Source of the DNA: Cryptomeria japonica | Taxonomy: Eukaryota > Streptophyta > Pinopsida > Cupressales > Cupressaceae | Reading direction: 5' to 3' | Assembly: GCF_030272615.1 (NCBI RefSeq) | Contig: NC_081411.1 | Span: 182,488,977 to 182,552,976 of the forward strand | Length of the DNA: 64,000 nt | Shown: positions 1 through 11,100 of the stretch, piece after piece | How the letters are laid out: each line of letters begins with the position of its first letter | Numbering within the stretch: the first letter of the stretch is position 1 | Notes under the pieces: model-generated | Seen by the model: the letters and a program-made list of their open reading frames with translations, nothing else | Databases searched by the model: none | Told to the model about the DNA's origin: nothing | Position numbers and translations under genes: made by a program

Positions 1-835
1 AATTGTTTTCCTAAAATTGGTATAATTGCTTGACCTGCACTGATTAGCCATATGTCCAAATTTTCCACATGCATAACATTTAACATTCATTCTGCAATCT
101 TCTATCTTATGACCATACTTATTGCATTTAGAACATTGACCGGGAGCAAAATTATAGTTCTAATTTTCTCTATTTCTACATTGCCTAGCCATGTGACCAA
201 ATGTATTACAAACAAGCATCTACCATTAAATTTATAATAATTGAGCTACCTTACTGGTGCCTTCTGATTTTGATTTTTATTTGTAGTATCAAAGCTCTGA
301 CCTTGTTCAAATCCAAGTGCACTGGAATCTCCATTTTGTCTGACTTTTCAATAACTCATCAAGTTGTGCTAAACTAACCTTTAATTTGTCCTTGTACTCA
401 CTTGCAATAGTCAGATCATGTCTTAGAATTATCATTTTTCTTTCAAGTTCTTGTTCATTACTCTGGGATTGCACTAAATCAGTTCTCAACATATCATTTT
501 CATGAACCAACTAGGTGCATTCTTCAAATTTGTCTTTCAGAGATATAGCAAGATTTTCTTCCTTCTTCTTCCAGTTCTCAATCTCCTTTGACATTCTCAT
601 AGTTAAGGCTTGTATTTCATTCCTCATGACCATGTTCTCCTAACTCAACTTCTGACATCTTTCATTAAGGGAATCTTCCTATTCGTTATCCTGATTTTAC
701 AAAAGTTCATCTCCTATAGGATAAGAATGCATTCCTGAGAAGAATTAAATTCATCTTGTAACTTAAAGTTCTTCATCCTTTCAACATCATAATCTTCAAG
801 TGCTACCTCAAGTTGTCTTTCCAAACTCATATCCA
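1..835 (-). pseudogene. Retroelement gag remnant with three zinc knuckles
   Basis: Read on the minus strand, the stretch nearest the window edge encodes three zinc-knuckle-like motifs. Two are clear: CSKCNKYGHKIEDC and CYACGKFGHMANQC. The third, CNTFGHMARQC, has lost its first cysteine, and an in-frame stop follows it. Upstream (835 to about 310) is a Lys/Glu-rich coiled-coil-like segment starting at an ATG at 835, about 65 bases inside the primer binding site, where a copia gag should begin. Stops interrupt it near 690-720. Gag binds and packages element RNA. The protein continues past the left window edge, so protease and polymerase are not visible. The neighbouring PBS and LTR support a Ty1/copia-type element on the minus strand; the exact lineage is not known. 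Confidence 0.7.
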
Positions 836-897
836 TGGATTCTGGATTCCAGATTCAGGATCTCCCTCAAGCTATTAAACTTCCTTTAAGGCACAAG

Positions 898-909
898 CCT
901 CTGATACCA
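898..909 (-). promoter_or_regulatory. Primer binding site (initiator-Met tRNA type)
   Basis: The minus strand reads TGGTATCAGAGG, one base off the TGGTATCAGAGC common in plant Ty1/copia elements, two bases inside the LTR end at 912. It primes minus-strand cDNA synthesis and fixes the element orientation as minus. Confidence 0.75.
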
Positions 910-911
910 AT

Positions 912-1317
912 TGTTGGAATCCAAGAACACTGAGAGGGGGGGGTGAATCAGTGTTCTACTGGAATGATCAATTTTAACCTTATTAAAACATGCACAAACT
1001 CATTGGGATAAAAGTGAGTCACCCTTCATTAAGAATCCCTTTCACCTAGCAATAGGAAGAAGAATTGAATTATTGTTCTCTTCTGCACTTCATTTTAGAA
1101 GATGTTATATTTGTCTAAGACAACTCCTCTGAGCAAAGATCTCTTCTCGTCCAAGGATCTCCTTTACACTTATAGAAAGATATTTCTTTTCAAGTATCTT
1201 ATCCTTGCTTGAAGAGTATTCTCTCTCTTGCTTGGATTTATGACATTGTTGCATGATGGATATCTTCTAGGTGTTGAAGGAAGGTATCCTTGTTCTACTT
1301 TCCTTAAGATATCAACA
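912..1317 (-). mobile_element. 5' LTR of minus-strand copia-type element
   Basis: The LTR edge next to the PBS is clear (TGTTGGAATCC on the plus strand, complement ending CCAACA), followed by a run of Gs and a GAATCAGTGTT motif that recurs in the LTR at 58928. The far edge is less sure. I place it at 1317, where the minus strand begins TGTTGATATCTTAAGG, giving TG...CA ends and about 406 bp. The partner LTR lies outside the window, so the right edge is inference. Confidence 0.5.
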
Positions 1318-1341
1318 TTAAACTATGTTGATATCTTAAGG
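1302..1341. repeat. Perfect 16-bp inverted repeat, 8-nt loop
   Basis: CCTTAAGATATCAACA at 1302-1317 is exactly repeated in inverse orientation at 1326-1341 around the loop TTAAACTA. It sits at the proposed LTR edge. Confidence 0.9.
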
Positions 1342-1403
1342 CGAGGGCACCCACACTGTTCCTTTTGTACTATATTTCTCTCATGCATTGTATGCCTTAT
1401 ACA

Positions 1404-1690
1404 GTGGGTCATTCTGAGAATGAGATGCCACCACTTTTCTCTTATATAGTGGGTCATTCTCAGAATGAGATGTCACCACTCTTCTCTTATGCAGTGGATC
1501 ATTCTCAGAATGAGATGTTGCCACTTTTCTCTTATACAATGGGTCATTGTCAAAATGAGATGTCACTTTTCTCTTATACGATGGGTCATTCTCAGAATGA
1601 GATGTCACCACTTTTCTCTTATACAGTAGGTCATTCTCAGAACAAGAGCTCACCACTTTTCTCTTATATAGTGGGTCATTATCGGAACTA
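1404..1690. repeat. 45-bp tandem repeat, about six to seven copies
   Basis: Each unit starts GTGGGTCATTCTCAGAATG and ends near CTTTTCTCTTATA. The period is 45 bp, with one 42-bp unit, so multiples of three are kept. This leaves long open frames on both strands, which explains the overlapping ORFs here; I do not believe either encodes a protein. Copies differ by only a few bases. Confidence 0.9.
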
Positions 1691-1699
1691 GAGGGTAGC

Positions 1700-2416
1700 C
1701 TCTTAGAGCGAGATGTCACCACTTTCTTGATATTTATACTATACATCTTATATAGGTTGTAGCATACTCAGGTAAAGACTCCTATGAGGTGCTTTCAACC
1801 TCACTTGTACACACACATATGAGGTTGAGTGGAACTAACGACATTCTCACCCTCCTCCCTTACATGGATTATCTAGACAGACTCTAGGGGCTATTTTTCC
1901 ATGTCTATTTTCTCCATGGATCACCTAATTCTAGGGGCAAGATGTCCATGGTTTCTTCTTGTTTGCCTTTCTTCTCATGGATCACCAAAGTGTGTATTCA
2001 TGTTCTCTCTCTCCTTTCTCTCATGAGCTCATAGTTTTACTATTGATGGTTCATGGATGATGTCAACTTTTCTCTCTTATGTGATTACTTTTGTTTATGT
2101 GATGGAATTTTTCTTTGTGTTTCAATTATTTGTTTGAGACATTTGTATCGAGCTCTCTTCGACTAGTCGATTTATGGTCTCATGTTTTGTTTTTTTCATG
2201 TGTCTTTTGTGCTTGGTCTTGTTTTTGTTTGTCTTGTTATTTTTGTTTGTGCTCTCTTGCATATGATCGAGCGAGTCAAGATCCTAATATTGGGGGCTTT
2301 GTTTGTCAAGATTAGTGATGTCTTATACTCCTTGTGGTATTGCTCTCTATCTCTCATCTTCATCTCTTTCTTTCTTCTACTTTACCAACAGTATTGGCAT
2401 AAGCCATACTCTTGCT
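1700..2416 (+). other. Non-coding region ahead of polypurine tract
   Basis: T-rich sequence without a convincing gene. Short ORFs at 2115-2418 are hydrophobic low-complexity reads of T-rich DNA. It leads straight into the polypurine tract at 2417, so it is probably the 3' untranslated part of an LTR element whose coding part is not in the window. Confidence 0.4.
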
Positions 2417-2431
2417 AAAGTGGGGGATAAA
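2417..2431 (+). promoter_or_regulatory. Polypurine tract
   Basis: AAAGTGGGGGATAAA lies directly before TGTAGCATC, the expected arrangement of plus-strand primer and 3' LTR start in an LTR retrotransposon. Confidence 0.6.
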
Positions 2432-3600
2432 TGTAGCATCATAAAATTGCGACCCTTGCAATTTTGACTGCAGTTTAGGCCCTCACCTTTGCAACTACAT
2501 TTCCCTACTCAATTGGGACTCCTCTTTGCATCATCATTTCAAATATTCTCTTGTTTTGACCCCTACATCACCTTGAGACCTAGTTTAGGCCCCAAAATAG
2601 GGCAGGACAGGGCCGTGGCACCCTTGTCCCTGCTAGGATAGGGGCATGACGCCCTTGTCCCCCTTGGATAGGGGCGTGATGCCCCTATCCTCCCTCTTAG
2701 GGTGGCCCTAGGATGGGTCTATCTGACCCTTAGACCTAATTTTCTTCTTGGGGACTTAAATTCTCCTATGTCGGCCTTCAGTGAGATGAAAATTAATCCT
2801 CTGAGGCAAGTATAAAAGGGGATTCAGTCCTCTCATATACATAAGTAAGCGAAGATAAGAGAAAATATACACCATCAAGCATTCAAGTGTTCAAGTATTC
2901 AAACATCTCCTTCTTCATGTGTCCATTGGAGAAACATTACAATATTTATTTGCAAGCATGTGTGTGTGTGTTAGGGTTTTGTCATGTTACATGCCATTTC
3001 ATGCAACCCTTCTGATTACATTCAATATGAAAAGCAATCATCATAAATAAATTGCGGATCTACAATCTATACATTTCCATCATTTACATTTAAGCATTTT
3101 TAATTACTTTCTTTCAAGGTTGATTCCTCAACTAAGGTTTGATTGAGGCAAACCCCTATCCACAACCCTTCTTCTCTTCTTTTCTGTGTGTAGGTTGCAT
3201 GTTTGGGCTTCATTTGCTGAGACGGAAAAACTCTTTTCGTTCCACGGATTTTTTCGGAGGACCGTGTGCACTTTCAACACAGTGCTGACAACTTTTCTCC
3301 AAATTTTCAAGGTATATTCGTATCATTCTAAATATCTCAGATCTGAAGTTACAGCATGATCTTGAACCGATAGCTCCTCATTTCACTCATTTTATCTCTC
3401 TTTTCTGCATAGTTAACAAGTAAACTCTTCTACTTACAAAAGGGTAAATTGCATTGCACCCTTGCAATTCACTTAGTATTCAAAATCCTTATTCACTCTA
3501 GGGTTTGGATCTAGTGAATTCAATCCCTCTTTTGAATGTAAATTATCTCCCAAGTGAAAATCATTCTAGTGACTTCCTTTCTCTCTCCTAGGTGGGGAGT
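2432..3600 (+). mobile_element. LTR-like block with TATA box
   Basis: It starts TGTAGCATC right after the polypurine tract. It contains a TATA box (TATAAAAGGG, 2811-2820) about 380 bp in, as expected for U3. The block has no open frame of note. The right end is not defined: no PBS or second copy is visible, and 3600 is only where a coding-like frame begins soon after. It is possibly the 3' LTR of a Ty3/gypsy-type element. Confidence 0.45.
2602..2699. repeat. About 31-bp GC-rich tandem repeat, three copies
   Basis: Three imperfect units centred on GGATAGGGGCGTGATGCCC, each followed by a C-rich tail. It lies about 110 bp upstream of the TATA box in the LTR-like block, where LTR enhancer repeats are often found. 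Confidence 0.6.
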
Positions 3601-3634
3601 CACTAGGGTTCAATTTTCCACTTTATACCCAGTA

Positions 3635-4404
3635 TGGCCTCCTCATCTAACATAAAAAAAATCCCTACTTGGTTTAACCCTTTTAGTGTAGACAAATATA
3701 AAAGTCTTCTAGATCCCCCTTTCGATTATTTCATGTTCACTAGTTTGGATTGGTCTCTAACTAATTCTATAGAGAAATCCCCCTTCTCCAATCCCTAGCG
3801 ATTATTCTCTTAAGCTTGATTCCCCTACTATGGTAGATAGATTTAATGGTTTGGGTGAGGATGTCAAAAGATAAGATGCTATCATTTGCTAGTTCCTTTC
3901 ACTACCAAATGTAGCCAAGAAAAGCATCAACAGATCAGAAGCAGTGGCCGAGGCAAAGGCTCATGGTGAAAATTGGGCTATGGAAGGAAAAGATGAGAGG
4001 GCTTGGATGGTAGGGAATGACATGGCAGAGAAACTAAAAATTGGAAGGTCATAGAGGAGAAACTCAAAGAAATCAATGCAAATATCAATCTGATGAATGA
4101 GAGGAAAGAAATTAAAGATTTGAAGGAAAACCATGAGGCCCTAAAATGGAAAGTTTAGGAGATGACTATCGTATACAAAGAAATGGCAATGGAGAACTCT
4201 GAATCTTTTCATGCAATTTAAGAAGAGATTGAAAGGAGGAATGTGAAGAAGTAACATTTGGAATCTCCTAAAATTGCATCAGACCCCATCACTTCTACTA
4301 TTAAGGCGACTTTGTATTCTGTTGCTATGTCCTTCGAGAAAGGCTCCAACCAAAAGTTGTTCTTTGCTAATAAAGTTGAAGTGTTAAGCTATGAATAGAA
4401 AGAT
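3635..4404 (+). pseudogene. Coiled-coil ORF relic of a retroposon (unassigned)
   Basis: From the ATG at 3635 a frame starts MASSSNIKKIPTWFNPF, shifts frame near 3795 and again near 4040, and continues as a Glu/Lys-rich coiled-coil region to 4404. Stops occur near 3870, 4156 and 4221. The copia array at 4410 interrupts it. After removing that array the sequence would continue at 12430-12632, a T-rich tail like that of the LINE ending at 25753. I do not recognise the protein. The coiled coil plus similar tail recall the second ORF region of that LINE, so it may be the 3' part of a related LINE; this is inference. Confidence 0.45.
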
Positions 4405-4409
4405 GATAG

Positions 4410-5005
4410 TGTTAGACATTGTTGATGCTAGGATATGTTGTTGTCATTCATGTCAACATATTCCTATGATTTATTATTCCGATGTTTTCAAATTGGTTTA
4501 TTGATATCATGGATTAGCTTATGAAATGTTTCTAATATTATTGCATATTTCTATATTGGTTTTGGTGATCTGAAAAGCTTAATTGATCTTATCATATGCT
4601 CTAGTTTACAGTTTGGTTTCACTGTTTAGTGTTCGATATTTCTTCCAGTACATTTTAGTGTGATCCAATCTTGAGCTGAAATTTTGGGATGTTGTTTGGG
4701 ATATTATTGTGTATCTTCATTTTAGATGGTTTGTGATTTGGTGCTTCGCAAGTTATCTTTCTTTGTGACAGTTGCTGCTCTTTGAGCGTTCTTGAGTTTC
4801 AGACATTGACAAATGAAGATTTGATAAGTGTTGTTGGTGTAGCTATTACAATCGATTTTAACATTCTTGCTTATTTTTCCTAACCATGTCCTATTGGTTT
4901 TGATGGTCCGTATTGATCTTTGTGCGCATTCTTGGTGATTTTGTCGAACCCGTGGTGTTTTTCATGTTATGCATAATTTTTCGTGGTGTAGTGTATTGCG
5001 GTGGA
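4410..5005 (+). mobile_element. LTR0, truncated first LTR of the array
   Basis: It begins TGTTAGACATTGTTGATGC after the GATAG duplication. It follows LTR1 and LTR2 closely up to GTATTGCGGTGGA at about 5004. There it jumps to sequence that in the intact copy lies downstream of RNase H (from about 10865). The last 700-odd bases of the LTR are missing. Confidence 0.8.
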
Positions 5006-5238
5006 ATGAGTTGGTGTTGCTCTTTTGGTGGAGTAGCCAAGCTATTTTATCTAAGGGGGAGAGTATGTTTGATTTTTTTTTTGGTGAATCTTTGTCATTG
5101 TTGTCAAAAGGAGACAAAAGCATGTGAAAAAGTGTTTTGTCTGCTTAATCTTAGTGGGATTTTGTTGGAGATATTTTATTTCTTTTCATTGATTGCCTTT
5201 CACATTCATATGTTGCCATCAATGCCAAAGGGTGAGAT
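5006..5238 (+). mobile_element. 3' internal remnant and polypurine tract of first array unit
   Basis: It matches 10865-11100 almost base for base, including AGCCAAGCTATTTT, AAGGGGGAGAG and the polypurine tract AAAGGGTGAGAT just before LTR1. All gag-pol is gone from this unit. Confidence 0.8.
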
Positions 5239-6571
5239 TCTTAGATATTGTTGCTACTAGGATATGTTGTTGCCATTGATGTCAACATATTCATATGATT
5301 TATTGTTCCAGTGTTTGCAGATTGGTTTATTGACATCATGGTTCATCTTATGAAATATTTTTAATATTATTACATCTTTTTGTATTGGTTTTGATGATAC
5401 ATAGAGCTTAATTAATCTTATCAAATGATCTAGTTTGCAGTTTGGTTTCACTGTTTAGTGTTCGATGTTTCCTCCGGTACGTTTCAATGTGATCCAATCT
5501 TGAGCTAAGTTTTTGGGATGTTGTTTGGGATATCCTTGTGTATCTTTATTTCAGATGGTTAGTGATTTGGTTCTTCATAAGTTATCTTTCTTTGTGACAA
5601 TTGTTGTCGTTTGAGTGTTCTTGATTTTTAGATGTTAACAGATGAAGATTTGATAAGTGGTGTTGGTGTAACTATTATAATCTATTCTAACATGATTTTT
5701 GATGTTTCCTAGCCATGTCCTATTTATTTTTATGGTCCGCATTTATCTTTGTGCATATTCCTAGTCACTTTGCTAAACTAGTGGTGTTCTTCATGTTATG
5801 CAACATTTTTGGTGGTGTAGCGTATTGCGGTGGATCGAGGCATGATTTCCAGTGGTGATAAGTGTTGGAGCATTTGAATTAGGTCCATTCTATGTCATGT
5901 ACATCATTATATTAGTCTGATGGTCAAACTTTGTATCATGTAATGTAATTTTCTTATTGAGGGTTGAGGGTTTAGTCGAGCTTGTTGTCAAGGTTGATGA
6001 ATTATAAAAATTAATGATATAGTCATGTTATTTGAGTGTCAAGGTTGTGTTTACATTATTAGAAAGTGGTGAAAATATGATCAAACTAATAAATCTTTGA
6101 ACATTGTAATTGAGCAAAGATTGGTGTGGTACAGATCAGACAAGTGTGCTTAACTAGGACTATCATCAAGCATTTGTAGAGGCTATCATTATTGTTCATC
6201 TTTTCCAAATTTTAGTCCGATTGTTATTGTAAGTCAGTGAGACTTCCCTGAGGGTTGGAGCCTTCTAGGCATTTGTATTTTGAGAAGTGAGCTCTAGGTA
6301 GTGTGTCTGAATGCATGTACATTCTCCATTGTAATATTTTCACATACTACTGCAGAGTATCATTTCATTATGGGTAGAGTCCCACCATGACTTTTCCATT
6401 AATAGGGTTTTCCACATCAAAATATTGGTGTTGTGTGTTGTGTTACCATTTTTCTTATCTTTTTTGTTGCTACAATTTATCACATTTGAATTTTTTTTAA
6501 TGTTTGTTGACCTGGTGAAAACTGATTCACCCCACCTCCCTCTCAGTTTTCCTTCATTGTTATTGCCAACA
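5239..6571 (+). mobile_element. LTR1 (5' LTR of the intact array unit)
   Basis: 1,333 bp from TCTTAGATATTG (TG changed to TC) to CCAACA, followed by a PBS. It is paired with LTR2. The repeated sequence was found at 11101. Confidence 0.85.
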
Positions 6572-6573
6572 AT

Positions 6574-6585
6574 TGGTATCAGAGC
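6574..6585 (+). promoter_or_regulatory. Primer binding site
   Basis: TGGTATCAGAGC, the standard plant copia site complementary to initiator-Met tRNA, two bases after LTR1. Confidence 0.85.
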
Positions 6586-6626
6586 TAGATCACCAGAAAA
6601 AGCTTGACTGCTTGAGGAGATCTAGG

Positions 6627-7650
6627 ATGGCATTGGAAACTAGTGGTGCTATCTTTAGAAAGGAGAGTCTGAGATTCGATGGAAGTAACTAGACTATTTG
6701 AAAAAGCCGAATGGAGGTGCACTTGAAGTCTCTTGGAGAAGATTACTGGAAGATTATAAATGATGCCTATTATGCTCCTGCAAATGGACCAGTTACTGGT
6801 ATGGAGATTAAAGATGCTAAAAGTAATATTATAGAAAAGGAAGCGTTGCTAAGTGCCCTAACTGATTCAAAAATGGCTAATGTAATGGGTCTTCATACTG
6901 CACATGAGATCTAGGAGAAGCTTGAGATCCTGTATGAAGGAGATAAACAAGTCAAGGTTGATAAATTGAAAAGTTTGAAAGGGAAGTATGACATGCTGAG
7001 AATGGGATAAGATGAAAATATAAACTCCTTTATGGCTAAAGTGAATGAGCTTGTTCTAAGTATCAGATGTGCTGGTGGAATACTTGAAAAAGATGAAATT
7101 ATTGCTAAGATGCTGAGATTTGTGCCTCCTTACAATCACAAGGTAGTTGCAATTACTATAACAAGAGATATTCTAGTTGGGAAGATTGCTTCTTTTAAGT
7201 TGAGAAAATTTGATGAATAGCATGGAAAGTCTGAGACAAAATTTAGAGCATTTATATCCAGAAAGCAAAGATGTTATCCTGATGAGTGCATAATGTCTAG
7301 ATATGAAAGAGAAACAAGAGAGAGGGAAAGAGAAACAAGAGAGAGGGAAAGCAAAATAAAGAGAACTAGATGAGCTTGAAGCATTGATTGCCCAAATATT
7401 GCCTAAGGAAGCTGGTAAGTATGATGGTAAATTGCCTCTGAAATGTTACTCTTGTAATAAGATAGGACATTTTGCTTCTAGGTACCTGAAGAGAATGTCT
7501 AAGTATGATAGGCATGACAAATTTGATAAGCATGATAGGAATGAAAGATATGATAAGCATGAGAAGTATGATAATCCCTATAAGTCTAACTAGAAGTAGA
7601 GAAGTCAGAAGAACTGGTACTATGTTGTTGATGAAGGTGTTATAGATGAA
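6627..7650 (+). pseudogene. copia gag (array unit)
   Basis: The likely start is the ATG at 6627 (MALETSGAIFRKESLRFDG), the usual copia gag opening, 42 bases after the PBS. A UBN2-type gag body follows, including LLSALTDSKMANVMGL and LRFVPPYNHKVVAI. A single zinc knuckle at about 7444-7490 reads CYSCNKIGHFASRY, with Tyr where the last Cys is expected. In-frame stops occur at about 6692, 6912, 7007, 7218 and 7371. A purine-rich duplication (GAGAGGGAAAGAGAAACAA) lies near 7318-7355. A Lys/Asp/His-rich tail repeats KYDRHDKFDKHDR-like units. Gag forms the particle that packages element RNA. Confidence 0.8.
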
Positions 7651-9055
7651 GAATCGGAAGGAGATGAAGTGGTGTTTATTGCTGTCAAAGAAGATGAATC
7701 GATACGTGTTGATTCTACAAGCTACACTAATGAGGAGAAAGATTTAGTTGCTAAAATTGAAGAAAAGGATGATTGACAATGATTGTTCACATCATATGAC
7801 CGATGATAAAAGAAAATTTGTGAGTATGGAAAGATATGATGGTGGAATAGTGAGATTTGGAGATGATAAAGCCTATGTGATTCATGGTAGAGGTTCTATT
7901 TCTTTTGATGGTAAGCATAATACTGATGATGTTTTGTATGTTGAAGGTTTGAAGCATAATCTTTTAAGTGTTAAACAGATGGTTGATAAAGGTTATGATT
8001 TACAATTCAAGAATGGTAAATGAAAAATCCTAAATGCCTCCAGTATAGAGATTGCATCTAGAACTAAGACTAAAGGTAACATTTTTCATTTGAATGCTAG
8101 TGAGAGAAGTTGTTTGATTGCTAAAATTGATGAAAGTTGGTTATGACATAGGAGAATGTGTCATGTTAGTTTTGACTCAATGATTAAGATTAGTTCTACA
8201 CAAGCTGTTATAGATCTACCTAAAATTGTTAAGCTTGCTAATCCTGTATGTAAGAAATGTCACATGGGTAAACAGTTCTTTCAAGACTAAGAAATGTGCA
8301 TCTAATGGATTTCTAGATCTCGTGCATACTGACCTATGTGGACCTACAAATTTTAGAAGTGTGCAGGGTGACATATATTTCATGCTACTAATTGATGATT
8401 ATTCCAGAATGACGTGGGTTGTCTTTTTGAACGAGAAATTAGAAGCTTTTGACAAATTCAAGATATTCAAAGTGAACGTAGAAATTGAGATAGGACTGAA
8501 GGTGAAATGTCTAAGATTCGACAAAGGAGGATAATTTTGTTCTGGTGAGTTTGATTCTTTTTGTGAAAAAAATGAAATTAAAAGACAATTATTTTCTCCT
8601 AGAACCCCATAGTAGAATGGAGTTGTTAAAAGAAAGAACAAAACTATCTTGGATGCTGCAAGGACCATGTTAATTGAAGGAAATGTTCTGAAGATCTATT
8701 GAAGAGAAGCTATTAGTACTATTGTTTACACATTCAACCAAGTGCATATAAAAGGTGATACCGATAAGACTCCTTATGAACTTTGGTTTGGTCATGTCCC
8801 TACTGTAAAATATTTCAAAGTTTTTGGAAGCAAGTGTTATATCAGGAGAGATGAAGATATAGGGAAATTTGGTGCGAGAAGTGATGAAGGCATTTTCTTG
8901 GGATATTCAACAAAAAGAAAAGCTTACCAGTGCTATAATAAAAGACTAAGAAAGATAGTGGAGAGTGCAAATGTGAAAGTTGATGAGAACCTTGCAAAAG
9001 AAATAAGAGCTTGTAGGTATGATGATGGTCAGTATGTTGTTTTGACACATGTTTA
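7651..9055 (+). pseudogene. copia protease and integrase (array unit)
   Basis: The protease core at about 7770-7800 reads MIDNDCSHHMTDD where the family has DSGCSHHM. Both Ser and Gly of the active-site triad are replaced, so the enzyme is dead. Downstream come the pre-integrase His/Cys motif (HRRMCHVSF ... CKKCHMGKQ, about 8146-8272) and integrase: HTDLCGP (first Asp) and LRFDKGG (second Asp). The third catalytic position reads GVVKRKN, with Lys where Glu is expected. The integrase C-terminal part (KTPYELWFG to NVKVDENL) is open at 8742-9053. There is a frameshift near 8280 and stops at 8022, 8144, 8532, 8609, 8699 and 9053. Confidence 0.85.
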
Positions 9056-10810
9056 GACTAAAGAATTAAAGTAGAGTGATTTGGTAGAGACTGTTAGCTT
9101 GGATGTTGTTGTTACCAATGAAGAAGTACAGGAACTTGAAATTTAGAATCAGAAGACTCCAAGGTATGTAAAATTGAATCATTATGAAAATCAGATTATT
9201 GGTGATAAAAGCAAGGATGTGATGACTAGAAGAAGGGTAGTTGTTGAAGAGGTATATTTGATTTCTAAAGTTGAACCTAAAGATATTGCTGAGGTGTACA
9301 AAGATGAAAATTGGATGAGGGCTATGGAAGAAGAACTAAATCAGATTGAAAAGAATAATACATGGGGACTTGTACCTAGACCTAAAGATAAAAATGTAAC
9401 AAGTGCTAAATGGGTATTAAAAAATAAATTGAATGAATCTAGTGAAGTTGTCAAAAATAAGGCTAGATTGGTATGTAAAGGGTATTCTCAAAAGGAAGGG
9501 ATTGATTATGAGGAAAAATTTTCTCCTGTAGCCATATTTGAAGTTGTTAGATTGTTTCTTTCATATGATACGTATAAAGACTTTAAAGTATATCAAATGA
9601 ATGCCAAGTTAGCCTTTCTAAATGGATATCTTGAGGAAGAAGTCTACATTGAGCAACCAAATGGATTTTCCTTATTAGATGATGGAGATATGGTATGCAG
9701 ACTAAAGAAATCTCTTTATGGATTAAAACAAGCCCCTAGAGCCTGGTATGCTAGATTGGATAAATACTTGTTGAAATTAGGATTTAATAAAGGTACTACT
9801 AACAATAATCTATATATCAAGATTGAGAATGCTAACGTCTTTATTGTTGAAGTTTTTGTTGATGAAATTATCTTTGGTCATGATGATAACTTGAGCATGA
9901 TGTTTGTCGGTGATATGTAAAAGAAATTTGAAATGTCCATGAGTGGAGAGATGAAATGTTTCTTAGGTTTGCAGATTTCATAGATTGAAAAAGGTATCCT
10001 TGTATCACAAACTAAATATGTGAAGGAATTGCTAAAGAAATTTGGATTGGAAGACTCTAAACCAATTGGAACTCCTATAGTAACTGGCTGAAAATTATCT
10101 AAAAAATGATGAATCTCTGAAGCTAATCAGTCTTTGTACAAATCTATGGTTGGTGGACTATTATATTTGACTCGGACTAGACCAAACATTATGCATGTTG
10201 CGTGCATGGCTGCTAGATATCAAGCTGATCCAAAAGAGAGTCATGTCATTTCTGTAAAGAGGATATTCAGATACTTGAAAGGTACTATAGATTATAGTTT
10301 ATGGTATCAGAGGAATGATGATTTCATGTTATGTGCTTACACTGATGCAGATTGGGTTGGAGATGTTGATGAATAGAAGATTACCTTCGATGGTGCATTC
10401 TTTTTACGTCAAAAATTGGTTTCATGGGCAAGTAAGAAACAAGATTCAGTTTCTCTATCTACTATTGAAGCTGAGTACATTGTTTTTGCTAGTAACTCTA
10501 CTCGAGTAGTTTGGATGAAGAAAATATTGAAAGATATTTAAGTTATCTATGATGAGCCTACTATTATTTCTTGTGATAACTCTAGTGCTCTTAATATGTC
10601 AAAGAATCTGGTGCAACATTCAAGAACTAAACATGTATCAATCAAATATCATTACTTGAGATAAAAAGTCAGTGAAGAGGAAGTGAAGCTAGAGTATGTA
10701 TCCACAAAGGAACAAATTGCTAATATTTTTACTAAGCCTTTGCCTACAGATACATTTGTCTACTTGAGAGACAAGCTAGGGGTATCCACCCCTCCTGATC
10801 GAAACTAGAT
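9056..10810 (+). pseudogene. copia reverse transcriptase and RNase H (array unit)
   Basis: The longest open piece (9174-9920, 248 aa) holds the copia RT hallmarks [43 protein letters not shown] and a catalytic box that reads FVDEIIFG instead of YVDDIIFG. After a stop at 9918 the RT thumb and RNase H follow (MVGGLLYLTRTRPNIM, then YTDADWVGD, then SKNLVQHSRTKHVSIKYH-like sequence), with stops near 9981, 10090, 10374 and 10540 and frame changes near 10090 and later. It ends near 10807. RT copies element RNA into DNA; RNase H removes the RNA. Both are inactive here. Confidence 0.85.
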
Positions 10811-11100
10811 GCATTGAGTTGAATCAATCTGGTGGATTTCATAGTCTTATTCTTGTTTTTGAGATTGATGAGTTGGTGTTTCTCTTTTGGTCGAGTAGCC
10901 AAGCTATTTTGTCTAAGGGGGAGAGAATGTTTGATTTTTTGTTTGGTGAATCTTTGTCATTGTTATCAAAGGGAGAGAGAAGCATGTGAAAAAGTCTTTT
11001 ATCTGCTTAATCTTAGGGGAATTTTGTTGGAGATATTTTATTTCTTTTCATTGATTGTTATTCACATTCATATGTTGCCATCAATGCCAAAGGGTGAGAT
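10811..11100 (+). mobile_element. 3' untranslated region and polypurine tract
   Basis: It contains TGAGTTGGTGTTTCTC and AAGGGGGAGAG, matching 5006-5238. It ends in AAAGGGTGAGAT just before LTR2. The ORF here is a chance frame of T-rich DNA and is shared by both copies. Confidence 0.7.

Noticed and set aside
1365-1746. Overlapping plus and minus ORFs of 108 and 121 codons
   Set aside because: Both are read-throughs of a 45-bp tandem repeat whose length is a multiple of three; no start context, domain or exon partner.
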